In this document: in pieces, positions 7,501 to 13,706 of the stretch
Layout: the number at the start of each line of letters is the position of its first letter
Position numbering within the stretch: the first letter of the stretch is position 1
Assembly (NCBI GenBank): GCA_964550025.1
Contig: CAZJYI010000232.1
Location: 1 to 13,706, forward strand
DNA: 13,706 nt
From: CAZJYI01 sp964550025
Lineage (GTDB): Bacteria > Verrucomicrobiota > Kiritimatiellia > UBA8416 > CAYOBW01
Direction of reading: 5' to 3'
Position numbers and translations under genes: made by a program
The notes under the pieces: model-generated
Database searches by the model: none
What the model was told of the DNA's origin: nothing
What the model saw: only the letters and a program-made list of their open reading frames with translations

Positions 7501-10500
7501 TGGTGAGACTTCCCCCGACCTGACCCCACGTGTCCGGCGCGCCGCCGTCGTCATCCGCCCAGTAGACGCTGAAGTCGTCACCGAAACGTTTGAGCCGCAG
7601 CCAGTAGTAGGCGTTGGTCGCGTTGCTCATGTTTGCCTGTGACGTGCCGCCACCGTCCGTGACACGCCGCTGGAAGCGGATCGTCTGATTGGGCACGGCC
7701 GGCGAGCGCATGGCAAACGCGTTGCGGCTATTGGCGGCGAGGCTGTTGCGCGCCATGATGCCGCCCTTGCGCCAGCCGGATGTGCCGCCGGTGTAGTCGC
7801 TCATGCGGCAGTACACGTCGAAGTCGCCGCGCACCTGGCGATAGGCGTAGTAGCACTGGTCCGAACCCCCGTGGATGTTAGCGCCGCCTCCGCTGACGGT
7901 CCAGACGCCGGACGTGTAGCCTGCGCTGCCGGCGTGTGTGGGTCCACCGATGTCCGTACCCACGAGGTTGGTCCAGGTTGCAGGCGGTGCGCCGGCGTCA
8001 AACGCTCCCTGGTCCATCGCACCGAGCACGTTCGTGTTGGCCCAGGCCGCGGCGTTGCTGCCGCCGTCCGACGTGCCCCAATAGATGAACGCTCCGCACG
8101 GCGCACCATTGGTGGCGATGAGATTGCCGTTCAGCAATGCGGTGGCAATGAGTGCGTCGGCGCCGCCGGCGTTGTTGACGTCCGGGAACGGAACGCTGTC
8201 GAAGGTCACGGTGGTCGACCAGCGGTCACCGGCCGCGTTCGAGGCGCGGAAACGGTAGTAGTACGTCGTGTCCTCCGTGAGACCGGTGATGTTGGTGGGC
8301 AACGATCCAACGCCGTACGTTCCTGGGAAGGGCTCGGCGTGCTGCCACTGCAGGCCGTTCGCCAGTTCGTCGGTCGTGCCCCAGAAGAGCGTCACCGCCG
8401 TGGCGGAAGAACCGGTCGAAGTCAACGACCCGTTCATGGTGGCCGACACGGCCATGATGTCCGTGGCCGCCAGGGCATCGATCGTCGGCAGGTTCGCGTC
8501 GAAGTTGTCCTGGACCGTGCCGTACGCGTCGAAGACCGTGTTGGAGCGCTGGTTCAGCCAGCAGGCGTAGACCCAGTCGGCGGAGCGGGAAACGGCCGAC
8601 ACGCGCAGCTCATCGATGATGCCGTCGAAGCACTGCCCCTGAGCGGTGGCGTAGTTGCCCAGCTTGACCGTGTAGGCGGACCCGGCGTTGAGGCTGTCCG
8701 GTTCGCTTGAGTCCAGGACCCCGTCGATGTATAGGCGGACGTCGCTACCGTCGCACGCGGCCACCACGTGGTGCCATTGGTCCAGCGCCACCGTGCCCAG
8801 CGAGACCAGGTTGTCGTCGGGGTCGGTGCCGTCATGGTAGATCTCAACGTTATCGTCGTAAGACAGCGAGAAGGAGAGCGCGCTGCCGGCCGCGGGGAAC
8901 GTGTCGTGGATGCTGATCATCCGGTTGACCATGGCGCCGCTCTCGATGCTCTCGGCCTTGACCCAGCACGACAACGTGATGGCCGAACCGGGAGCCGGCA
9001 GGAACTGCGAACTGGGCGTCGTGGCCAGGTCGATGTAGTCCGTGTCGCCGCGTTCAAAGTCCTGTCCCTTGGAGATCAGCCCGTCGACGTTGTCGCTCCC
9101 ACCGCCTCCGCCGTAGTTGGTGCCGTCGCAATCGTTGGTCGTGGCGTCGGTGAGGTCGGATGCGCCACTGACCTGGTCGAGGTGCCAGACCGCCCGGAAG
9201 GTGTCGTCCCAGGTCGCCCCGTTGGTGGTGGAGGCGTAGGCGCCCACGTTGGGGTTGCCCCAGAAGGCGTGGAGGGTCGTATTGCTGACGAGCTCGGGAA
9301 CCTGGACCCAGACGTAGGAATTGCCGTTCGAGTTCCACTCCTCGATCTCGTAGTTCAGGAGCGAACGCCCGTCGGTAGGCGTGAAGCGCAGGTCGATGCC
9401 GCTGTCCGGGTAGGCGAAGTCGTCGTAGCTGAAGCCGGTAATGTTCGTGGCCAGAACCACCAGCACCGGGAAGTTCGTCAGCGGCGTGGACCGGTCGTAG
9501 GGCACGTCGATGTCGAGCATGTGCGTCCACTCGCCCATACGAAGCGCCGTGCCGAACTGCTCCGTCTCGTCGGCCCACACGCCGCCGACGGTGTTGGACG
9601 CGTAGAACCGGTAGTAGTAGGTCGAGAAGTCGTTGAGCCCGGTGACCTCTTCGGACAACACGATCCCCTCGGCCGACTGCGCGCCGATGAGCGTGCCGGT
9701 GTCCCAGGCCGTCTTGTTGTTCGTGCCGTCCTCGTCGCCCCAGTATACCCAGACCGTGGTTTCCGCCGTTCCCGTCGATGTCAGGTACCCTCGCAGAAAG
9801 GCCGACTGGTACGTTGTGCCGGTCGGCGCCAGGTTCGCGACGATCGGGTCGGCCGGGTTATTGTACTCGACCGTACCGTAGGTGTTGAAGACGGCATTCG
9901 ACGCCATGTTCATATACTCGGCCCAGATCCAGTCGATCGGGCGGCAGGCGTAAGAGATGCGCGCCTCGTCAAGAGAGCCGTCCAGCGCCCGGCTGCCCGC
10001 GTTGCCGTTGTCAGTTCCCAGAGACAGGGCCATTGTCGACGGTGCCAGGCTGACCGTGGCCGGACTCGACCCGGAAAGCTGGCCGTCGACATACATGTGA
10101 AAGAGCGTCCCGTCGCAAGTCGCCACCACGTACTGCCACGTGTCCTGTTGGGCCGCGATCCCGGTTCCCGGCGGCGTCCTCGGACCGGCATCGTCGTACA
10201 CGACATAGTTGACAAGACCGTCGCCGACATCGAGCCAGACGAGGAACTGCTGCCCCGCGCCCTGGAGGCGCCCGAAGATGGCCCCGTCGGAGCCCAGCGA
10301 GTCCGGGTTGACCCACGCGCCCATCGTGAAGGTGTTGTGATGCGCGTTGTCGATGGCGTCCCAGCCGCTGCCACCGAGGTCGACGCGCGCCCCGCCGGCG
10401 ACATCCAGGCCGTCGCTGACAACGCCGGCAATGCTCACCGGGCCCGCCTCGTTCACGCCGTGCTGTGCATTGGTCGAGCTGTCGTTCGAATCGGCATGCA

Positions 10501-13500
10501 GGTGGTAGACCCCGATGTACTCCTCGCCCCAGGCTACGGTGCCGGTCATGGGACAGCCTGCACCCGTGTCAGACGCGCTGCCCCAGTAGGCCCGGATCGA
10601 CGTGTTGTTCGTCAGTACAGGGACCTGCACCCAGACCGTTGACTCGCCGTCCGTGTCCCACGCCTCGATCTCGTAGTTGAGCGATGTGGTCCCGTCCGCG
10701 GCCGAGAAGCGCAGGTCCACCCCCTGGTCCGACTCGAAGCGGCTGTACGAGAAGCCGGGGATGGCCGTGCCCAGCTTGACCAGCGCGGGGAAGTTCGTCA
10801 GCGGCGTGGCCCGGTTGTAGTTCGTGAACGCGATTTCGACCTTCTGCGCCCAGCGCGTGAAGTCGGTCGTCGTGTCGAAGGTCTCCGTGTTGTAGGCCCA
10901 CGTTGTGCCCACGCTGTTGGACGCGAAGAAGCGGTAGTAGTACGTCGTCTCGTGCTGCAGTCCCGTGATGTTGGTGCTGACAGCCCCTTCCGCGGAAACC
11001 ACGCCGGCGTAGGCGCTCGTGCCCCAGGCGGCCGGGTTGTTCGTGCCGTCGCTGGTCCCGTAGTAGACCCAGAGCGTTGTCTCGGCCGTGCCCGTGCTGA
11101 CCACGTCCACACGCATGTCCGCGGACAAACCGCCAATGTTGGCCACGGGCAGCGTCTCGATGAACGGCGCGCTTTGGACCGTGCCGAGCGTGTTGAAGAA
11201 GTCGTTCGAGGCCATGTTGAGGAACTCGGTGCGGATCCACTCCTCGGAGCGGCAGGCGTAGGCAACGCGCGCTTCGTCCAGCGAACCGTCAAGAGCCCTG
11301 CCGTCGCTGTTGCCGTTCTCGGTGCCCAGCGACATCCTGACAGAGGACGGCTCCAGGCTGTAGCTGCCCCCGCTCGATCCGGACAGAACCCCGTTGACGT
11401 ACATCCGGAAGGTCGTTCCATCACCGGTCGCCGTGACGTACTGCCACTCGTCCTGTACGGCGCCGATCCCGGTGCCCTCCGGTGTGCGGGGACCACCGCT
11501 GTCGTAGATCACGAAGTTGGCGAGCCCGCCCTGGTCGAGCCAGAAGAGATACTGGCCGCCGAAACGACCGAATACGGTTTGATCGGTCAGCGCATCCGGA
11601 TTGACCCACACACCCATCGTGAACGTGTGGGAGTTGTCGTTCTCAATCTCGTCCCATCGCGTACCGTTGCCCAGGTCCACGCGCGCGCCCCCTGAGATGT
11701 CGATTCCGTTGCCGACGACGCTGGTGATGTTCGGGGTGAACGTTCCCGACCCGGCCTCGTCCGTCCCGTTGTTGCCGTTGGCCGTGCTGTCGTTCGAGTC
11801 GCCATGGAGGTGGTAGACGCCGAGATAGCGGTCGGACCATGTGCGCGATGTCTCGCCGGGACTGGCCCAGGCGTTGTTCCAGTAGGCCCAGATCTGCGTG
11901 TTGTTCGTGAGCGACGGAATCTGCACCCACACGAGTGACGTGCCGCCCGTGTCCCAGACATCGATTTCGTAGTCCAGCTCGGTCACGCCGTCGGCGGCGG
12001 CAAACCGCAGGTCGTCGCCGGTGGGCGATGCGAACTGGTCGTACGAGAAGCCAGGGATATTCTCGTCGAGTTTCACCAGCACCGGGAAGAGCTCCAGCGG
12101 CGTCGCGTTGATGCAGTTGGTAAAGGAGATCGGCATGCGGCTGCCCCAGGCGCTGAAGTCGGTGGTCGCCCGAAAACGGGTCGTCGCCGGGCTCCAGGCC
12201 GTGCCCGACGTGTTGGACGCGAAGAAGCGGTAGTAGTAGATGCCGCTCTCGACCAGGTCCGACACGGCCTTCGTGACTGCGCCCTCGGACATGCCCGTGC
12301 CCACCAGCACGTTCGTGTCCCAGGAACCTGCCGCGTCCTCGCCGTCTTCGTCGCCGTAGTAGACCCACACCGTCGTTGCGAGGGCGCCGGTGGAAACGAG
12401 ATCGGCCCGCAGCGTGGCGTCATTCGCGCCGACTCCTGTCGGGGGCAGATTGGTGATGACCGGCGGGGCCTGTACAGTCTGGTAGGCCGTAACCGTGTCG
12501 TTCGACGCCGTCGTCATGAACGTGGCCCGGAACCAGTTGGTGGAACGGACGACGGACGAGGCGCGCATCTCGTCGAGGATGCCGTCAATGCAGCGGTCAT
12601 TCGCGTTGTTGATGCCGACGAGGTTGCCGGGATTGATCCAGCTTGCCGTGGTTGTCGCCGAGCCCGAGCTCGTGCCGTTCAGGAACGCTTCGGCGCGCTG
12701 GGCCACGCTGTCGTAGGTGAAGGCCACAAGATTCCAAGTACCGTTCCCAAGGGCCGCCGTGCTCGTGACCCACGAACCCAGACGAATCCAGATGGGGTCA
12801 CTACCGTTGTTGTGCCTGATTCCGTAGCTGTACGAGTTGTTGCGGCCGAAAAGACTGCCCCAGTTGCCGCCGCCGGCGTCCCTCTTGTTGTACCAGAACA
12901 TGAGCGTGGCCTTGCTCAGCCCCGCAAGATCGCCGCTGTTGCTGATGTCAACACGGCCGTTGTCCGTATAGTCGTACCCTTTGCCGACCTTGGCATCGAC
13001 GACAACGCCGTCCGTGCCCTGGTCCGTGCCCGAGTTGTCGTTCGGCTGCAGCGCGCTGTCGGCCGGGGCGTTGCCGCTCTCTTTCATATGCCACACGCCC
13101 ACGTGCCCATTGGTCCAGGTTGAGCCGTCGGTCGAGTACGTTGGCGGGGTGGTCTGGCTCGCATTACCCCAGTACGCGTAGATGGTCGTCCCGTTGGTCA
13201 GAACGGGAATCGAGACCCACACAAGCGACGTCCCATTCGTGTCCCATTCGTCGATCTCGTAGTTCAGCTCCGTCGTTCCATCCGCGGCCGAAAAGCGCAG
13301 GTCCCCACCGGTGTCGGACGCGAAATGATCGTAGTCGAAGTAATCCGTACCCTCGCTCAGCTTGACGAGGACGGGGATGTTGGGCTCGGACACCGACGCG
13401 TCATAGTTGTCGAGCGTGATCTCCATCTTCCCCGCCCAGCCGGAGAAATCGGCGGCGGGAGCCATGGCGGGCAGCAGCAGCGCCGTCATGCAAAACAGCA

Positions 13501-13549
13501 ATCGGCGCCAGAACGGCGGAATCGACGGGCGCAGGCACAGCGAAGTCAT
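4559..13549 (-). CDS. Giant secreted multidomain DUF2341/LamG/FN3/Calx-beta protein, 2,996 aa
   Basis: Predicted exported binding or adhesion protein; no catalytic motif is seen. Order (residues): signal peptide 1-33; four DUF2341-LamG-FN3 modules at 34-463, 464-895, 896-1338 and 1339-1788; FN3 1789-2083 interrupted by a concanavalin-like insert (about 1846-2050); two FN3-like domains 2087-2287; Calx-beta 2290-2403 ending GTIGDDD; DUF2341 from 2406, interrupted at about 2501-2745 by a LamG domain; final LamG about 2770-2975; tail ending PTLFILR. DUF2341 copies carry DLRF, YEI-x-x-W and YWG-type motifs. LamG copies carry DE-[AM]-R or DELR near their ends. The start at 13549 is chosen because AAAGGAG lies 7 nt upstream and a good signal peptide follows. 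The frame extends to a TTG at 13597, but that lies at the predicted transcription start. Much longer than usual DUF2341 proteins. Family assignment is firm; function is inferred. Confidence 0.93.
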   Translation of the reverse strand: MTSLCLRPSIPPFWRRLLFCMTALLLPAMAPAADFSGWAGKMEITLDNYDASVSEPNIPVLVKLSEGTDYFDYDHFASDTGGDLRFSAADGTTELNYEIDEWDTNGTSLVWVSIPVLTNGTTIYAYWGNASQTTPPTYSTDGSTWTNGHVGVWHMKESGNAPADSALQPNDNSGTDQGTDGVVVDAKVGKGYDYTDNGRVDISNSGDLAGLSKATLMFWYNKRDAGGGNWGSLFGRNNSYSYGIRHNNGSDPIWIRLGSWVTSTAALGNGTWNLVAFTYDSVAQRAEAFLNGTSSGSATTTASWINPGNLVGINNANDRCIDGILDEMRASSVVRSTNWFRATFMTTASNDTVTAYQTVQAPPVITNLPPTGVGANDATLRADLVSTGALATTVWVYYGDEDGEDAAGSWDTNVLVGTGMSEGAVTKAVSDLVESGIYYYRFFASNTSGTAWSPATTRFRATTDFSAWGSRMPISFTNCINATPLELFPVLVKLDENIPGFSYDQFASPTGDDLRFAAADGVTELDYEIDVWDTGGTSLVWVQIPSLTNNTQIWAYWNNAWASPGETSRTWSDRYLGVYHLHGDSNDSTANGNNGTDEAGSGTFTPNITSVVGNGIDISGGARVDLGNGTRWDEIENDNSHTFTMGVWVNPDALTDQTVFGRFGGQYLFWLDQGGLANFVIYDSGGPRTPEGTGIGAVQDEWQYVTATGDGTTFRMYVNGVLSGSSGGSYSLEPSSVRMSLGTENGNSDGRALDGSLDEARVAYACRSEEWIRTEFLNMASNDFFNTLGTVQSAPFIETLPVANIGGLSADMRVDVVSTGTAETTLWVYYGTSDGTNNPAAWGTSAYAGVVSAEGAVSTNITGLQHETTYYYRFFASNSVGTTWAYNTETFDTTTDFTRWAQKVEIAFTNYNRATPLTNFPALVKLGTAIPGFSYSRFESDQGVDLRFSAADGTTSLNYEIEAWDTDGESTVWVQVPVLTNNTSIRAYWGSASDTGAGCPMTGTVAWGEEYIGVYHLHADSNDSSTNAQHGVNEAGPVSIAGVVSDGLDVAGGARVDLGGSGWDAIDNAHHNTFTMGAWVNPDSLGSDGAIFGRLQGAGQQFLVWLDVGDGLVNYVVYDDAGPRTPPGTGIAAQQDTWQYVVATCDGTLFHMYVDGQLSGSSPATVSLAPSTMALSLGTDNGNAGSRALDGSLDEARISYACRPIDWIWAEYMNMASNAVFNTYGTVEYNNPADPIVANLAPTGTTYQSAFLRGYLTSTGTAETTVWVYWGDEDGTNNKTAWDTGTLIGAQSAEGIVLSEEVTGLNDFSTYYYRFYASNTVGGVWADETEQFGTALRMGEWTHMLDIDVPYDRSTPLTNFPVLVVLATNITGFSYDDFAYPDSGIDLRFTPTDGRSLLNYEIEEWNSNGNSYVWVQVPELVSNTTLHAFWGNPNVGAYASTTNGATWDDTFRAVWHLDQVSGASDLTDATTNDCDGTNYGGGGGSDNVDGLISKGQDFERGDTDYIDLATTPSSQFLPAPGSAITLSCWVKAESIESGAMVNRMISIHDTFPAAGSALSFSLSYDDNVEIYHDGTDPDDNLVSLGTVALDQWHHVVAACDGSDVRLYIDGVLDSSEPDSLNAGSAYTVKLGNYATAQGQCFDGIIDELRVSAVSRSADWVYACWLNQRSNTVFDAYGTVQDNFDANLPTIDALAATDIMAVSATMNGSLTSTGSSATAVTLFWGTTDELANGLQWQHAEPFPGTYGVGSLPTNITGLTEDTTYYYRFRASNAAGDRWSTTVTFDSVPFPDVNNAGGADALIATALLNGNLIATNGAPCGAFIYWGTSDGGSNAAAWANTNVLGAMDQGAFDAGAPPATWTNLVGTDIGGPTHAGSAGYTSGVWTVSGGGANIHGGSDQCYYAYRQVRGDFDVYCRMSDYTGGTSGWRKGGIMARNSLAANSRNAFAMRSPAVPNQTIRFQRRVTDGGGTSQANMSNATNAYYWLRLKRFGDDFSVYWADDDGGAPDTWGQVGGSLTIDMDDTIYLGLAITAQNDTQLTSATFDGWGGTAGLSNLLTYGQQYYYRSSATNLYGRGWADSTANFLTAQPDWVSVDNTTATDITTTSATFNATLDAELAIFDVYAYWGATDEGTDPGAWTHSKYVGTYSNVTGLDVSVTDDGMTVDTPYFYTFQGTNIAGDIWAAPSASFRSMGAPAVTNATPQDYTNGTATVGGVLTYGGSGQATVYWGLSDEGQNAGAWDTATVVGHVDMGLFQTNITVGAGGTYYYRVYVTNDVDHAWAPSTASFVTPGATISIADATVYEGQSGTTNMIFTVTPSLPCASNVTVRCQTANDTAVAPGDYTAVDTILSIPAMQAQGTIAVPVIGDTDVEWPDEIFYVNLSAATNATIADGQAIGTIGDDDIDVKDWQYKMRITFDGYTGSETLRDFPALVTFDNSIAQFDYSQFESPHGHDLRFADDNQVRMLSYEIEHWDTNGTSYVWVRVPELSGTDTAIWAYWGCTNDLQTVSAATDVPDCVLWLRADAGVQTNGASVTGWLDQSGWGNNASQTTNARQPTLVQDVLNGNPILRFDGSNDKLVVNDHSSLDNTAGLTIFVVVTPSNLSNNPRATLSKRVNSSTAQSYSQFFWGNTVTLRTDIDTGNNRFASTTVFANGNTYITELVYDGTLASHQRAKLGVDGSHEVTAAETSASIPDYASPLVIGALDDSYGTFLGGDFAEIIIYRRALTTNETLSVGRYLEQKYALGSSYETDAPVFASDGSTWSADYGGVWHLREGGTGTRRDSTTNDNDSVALGGDPQAAAGRIAGGNDFDGTGDLVRVADSASIGDETVDSMSVSVWLKPGVDIPVTGDNYRALEKGNDYFLLQGNNGNLGSGGMNFFTKTPTSSGEVAEIGVPLTSGQWYHITGTFDGTDMRVYLDGVLEDTHYVGENIRDDNEPLWIGSDDSGKEFLGVMDELRISQVARSADWVRAAYENMADTAAFQTRSGVVVTHGPTLFILR
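4625..5242 (-). other. Final LamG domain of the large protein
   Basis: Residues about 2770-2975: DSTTNDNDSV, FDGTGDLVRVADS, VSVWLKPG, GQWYHITGTFDGTDMRVYLDG, LWIGSDDSG and VMDELRISQVARSADWV. It is a canonical LamG jelly roll. It differs in subtype from the final LamG of the shorter protein. Confidence 0.85.
5315..6049 (-). other. LamG-like domain inserted inside a DUF2341 domain
   Basis: Residues about 2501-2745. The start LWLRADAG, then WLDQSGWGNNA, RFDGSNDKLVV, GGDFAEIIIYRRALT and YLEQKYALG are hallmarks of a common bacterial LamG subtype. Before it the DUF2341 reads AYWGCTN; after it comes FASDGSTWSADYGGVWHL. In uninterrupted copies these pieces are joined, as in YWGNASQ ... YSTDGSTWTNGHVGVWH. 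The shorter paralogue lacks the insert. Confidence 0.78.
6341..6682 (-). other. Calx-beta domain of the large protein
   Basis: Residues 2290-2403. It shows the family pattern: an opening strand with VYEGQSG, a central APGDYTAVD, then DTDVEWPDEIFYVNLS and a closing GTIGDDD. Acidic residues at the EG turn, the DVEWPDE loop and the DDD end are those expected to bind calcium in this family. It probably acts as a rigid, calcium-stiffened spacer. Confidence 0.88.
6689..7291 (-). other. Two FN3-like domains of the large protein core
   Basis: Residues 2087-2287. Each has the same plan: a strand ending near GGVLT or NATLD, then YWG-x-[ST]DEG-x-[ND], an AW motif, then YYYRVY or PYFYTF and a final VTPG or RSMG. 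The first is more divergent than the second. The shorter protein has counterparts at 769-968. Confidence 0.7.
7400..8014 (-). other. Concanavalin-like domain nested inside an FN3 domain (large protein)
   Basis: Residues about 1846-2050. The flanking halves, YWGTSDGGSNAAAW before and LLTYGQQYYYRSSATN after, form one FN3-type unit. Between them lie a beta-rich stretch with GDFDVYCRMSDY, RKGGIMARNS, YYWLRLKRFGDDFSVYWADD and LGLAITAQN. These motifs match the DUF1349 / beta-xylosidase C-terminal-like jelly roll found in glycan-binding secreted proteins. The family name is a judgement from motifs. Confidence 0.7.
8186..9535 (-). repeat. Module D of the tandem array (DUF2341 + LamG + FN3), divergent
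   Basis: Residues 1339-1788. DUF2341 1339-1457, LamG 1458-1680, FN3 1681-1788. The LamG is a different subtype: it has a Gly-rich loop (YGGGGGSDN), CWVKAES, QWHHVVAACDG and IIDELRVS. The FN3 (YYYRFRASN) resembles the first FN3 of the shorter paralogue (YYYRFRAAN). This module is therefore the junction between the expanded array and the shared downstream core. Confidence 0.82.
9536..10864 (-). repeat. Module C of the tandem array (DUF2341 + LamG + FN3)
   Basis: Residues 896-1338. DUF2341 896-1016, LamG 1017-1228, FN3 1229-1338 with YYYRFYASN. Module B is matched motif by motif: PALVKLGTAIPGFSYSRF, GVYHLHADSNDS, WVNPDSL, LDGSLDEAR and CRPIDWI. This suggests that B and C come from the most recent duplication in the array. 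Confidence 0.85.
10865..12160 (-). repeat. Module B of the tandem array (DUF2341 + LamG + FN3)
   Basis: Residues 464-895. DUF2341 464-580 (PVLVKLDENIPGFSYDQF), LamG 581-792 (GVYHLHGDSNDS, WVNPDALTDQ, LDGSLDEAR), FN3 793-895 with YYYRFFASN. The module is 1,296 bp, exactly 432 codons. It is closest to module C and to the final LamG of the shorter paralogue. Confidence 0.85.
12161..13450 (-). repeat. Module A of the tandem array (DUF2341 + LamG + FN3)
   Basis: Residues 34-463 of the large protein. DUF2341 runs to about 155 (GVWHMKES), LamG to 360, FN3 to 463. The LamG belongs to a subtype marked by FWYNKR followed by GGGN and ILDEMRAS. That subtype is shared with the first LamG of the shorter paralogue (FWYYKR, ILDEMRYS), so this module is the orthologous N-terminal position in both proteins. 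Confidence 0.85.
13451..13549 (-). other. Signal peptide of the 2,996-aa protein
   Basis: Residues 1-33: an n-region with Arg15-Arg16, a hydrophobic core LLFCMTALLLPAM and an A-P-A cleavage motif, with cleavage most likely after Ala32 or Ala33. Phe directly before Cys20 argues against a lipobox. Export by Sec is therefore expected, with release or surface attachment by other means. Confidence 0.8.
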
Positions 13550-13584
13550 AGCGTAGCTCCTTTGAGCAAAGGCAGTAAGGGCAT
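13546..13584 (-). CDS. Possible 12-codon leader peptide overlapping the large gene start
   Basis: An ATG at 13584 opens a frame reading MPLLPLLKGATL. Its TGA stop (13548-13546) overlaps the ATG of the large gene in the classic ATGA arrangement. The frame spans the whole SD hairpin, so translating it would open the stem and could feed ribosomes to the main start. Its own binding site is poor: AGGAGG is 13 nt away and probably upstream of the transcription start. It may be a chance frame. Confidence 0.25.
   Translation of the reverse strand: MPLLPLLKGATL
13557..13572 (-). promoter_or_regulatory. Shine-Dalgarno AAAGGAG within a leader hairpin
   Basis: AAAGGAG (13563-13557) lies 7 nt before the ATG at 13549 and fixes that start. 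The AAAGG part is also the 3' arm of an inverted repeat, CCTTTG-CT-CAAAGG (13572-13559), so a 5-6 bp stem could partly hide the binding site. Confidence 0.7.
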
Positions 13585-13603
13585 TCCCTATCATCAACCT
13601 CCT

Positions 13604-13632
13604 ATTATACCTGATGACATTCTGAGAAGCAA
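13604..13632 (-). promoter_or_regulatory. Predicted sigma-70-type promoter of the large gene
   Basis: On the minus strand a perfect TATAAT (13609-13604) follows TTGCTT (13632-13627) with a 17-bp spacer. The -35 matches the consensus at only 3 of 6 positions. Transcription would start near 13597, giving a leader of about 48 nt before the start codon at 13549. Confidence 0.6.
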
Positions 13633-13706
13633 TCAGGAAACGGGGCGGAGAACGAGTGCACGAGTGCGAACACGGTCTCTGACACTGAGAGAGGGACGGT
13701 TGGGAC
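13633..13706. other. Region upstream of the promoter, no gene seen
   Basis: These 74 bases carry no coding frame of note. The only structure found is a short dyad, TCTCT-N7-AGAGA (13676-13692), too weak to call an operator. Whatever gene lies upstream is outside the window. Confidence 0.5.

Noticed and set aside
5165..7642. 825-codon open frame on the plus strand
   Set aside because: Same codon-register mirror effect. It runs antisense across FN3, Calx-beta and DUF2341 coding sequence and shows only Arg/Val/Gly/Asp-rich repeats that mirror the real protein.
8768..10642. 624-codon open frame on the plus strand
   Set aside because: Antisense shadow of modules C and D in the same register. It has no signal peptide and no recognisable motif.
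13451..13549. Lipoprotein signal at Cys20 (LLFC)
   Set aside because: Phe at the position before Cys does not fit a lipobox, and a good A-P-A cleavage site follows.
4559..13549. Glycoside hydrolase or protease activity in the large protein
   Set aside because: LamG and DUF1349-like folds occur beside hydrolases, but no catalytic domain or active-site motif is visible anywhere in the 2,996 residues.
13550..13597. Earlier starts (TTG 13597, ATG 13594) for the large gene, next to AGGAGG
   Set aside because: AGGAGG is only 0-3 nt from these codons and would lie before the predicted transcription start. Starting at 13549 gives a proper binding site and signal peptide.
1..13706. RNA genes, CRISPR array, insertion sequence or phage genes
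   Set aside because: No tRNA or rRNA-like stretch, no regularly spaced identical repeats and no transposase or integrase was seen. The long repeats are protein-coding domain modules.

Overview
The window is GC-rich and is filled almost completely by two very large, intact genes, both on the minus strand and transcribed right to left: a 2,996-residue protein (13549 to 4559) followed by a 1,427-residue protein (4422 to 139). Both begin with a signal peptide. Both are mosaics of DUF2341-like domains, LamG/concanavalin-A-like jelly rolls, fibronectin-III-like (FN3) domains carrying a recurring YYYR-x-x-A-x-N signature, and one Calx-beta domain. No enzyme active site, phage gene, RNA gene, CRISPR array or transposase is visible. 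Secreted proteins of this kind are, from general knowledge, most typical of the PVC bacteria (Kiritimatiellota, Lentisphaerota, Verrucomicrobiota, Planctomycetota). The heptameric intergenic repeat at the left end fits that guess, but the phylum is an inference.

Layout, in the direction of transcription. 13706-13550: upstream region with a perfect TATAAT -10 box, a hairpin over the ribosome binding site and a 12-codon upstream reading frame whose stop overlaps the start codon of the large gene. 13549-4559: the large gene, made of four tandem DUF2341-LamG-FN3 modules of about 1.3 kb, then an FN3 domain interrupted by a second jelly roll, two more FN3 domains, Calx-beta, a DUF2341 domain interrupted by a whole LamG domain, a last LamG domain and a short tail. 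4558-4423: a 136-bp intergenic gap with a 9-bp-arm perfect dyad, a REP-like imperfect palindrome and a possible promoter. 4422-139: the shorter paralogue, with the same domain order but one N-terminal module instead of four and a different final LamG domain. 138-1: 3' flank with a degenerate 7-bp tandem repeat and a second heptamer block in the opposite orientation.

The two genes look like an ancient tandem duplication followed by module gain (three extra modules in the upstream copy), domain insertion and domain swapping. The products are most likely exported, calcium-dependent, glycan- or surface-binding proteins that act together or as alternatives outside the cell. Their actual ligand cannot be read from the sequence.
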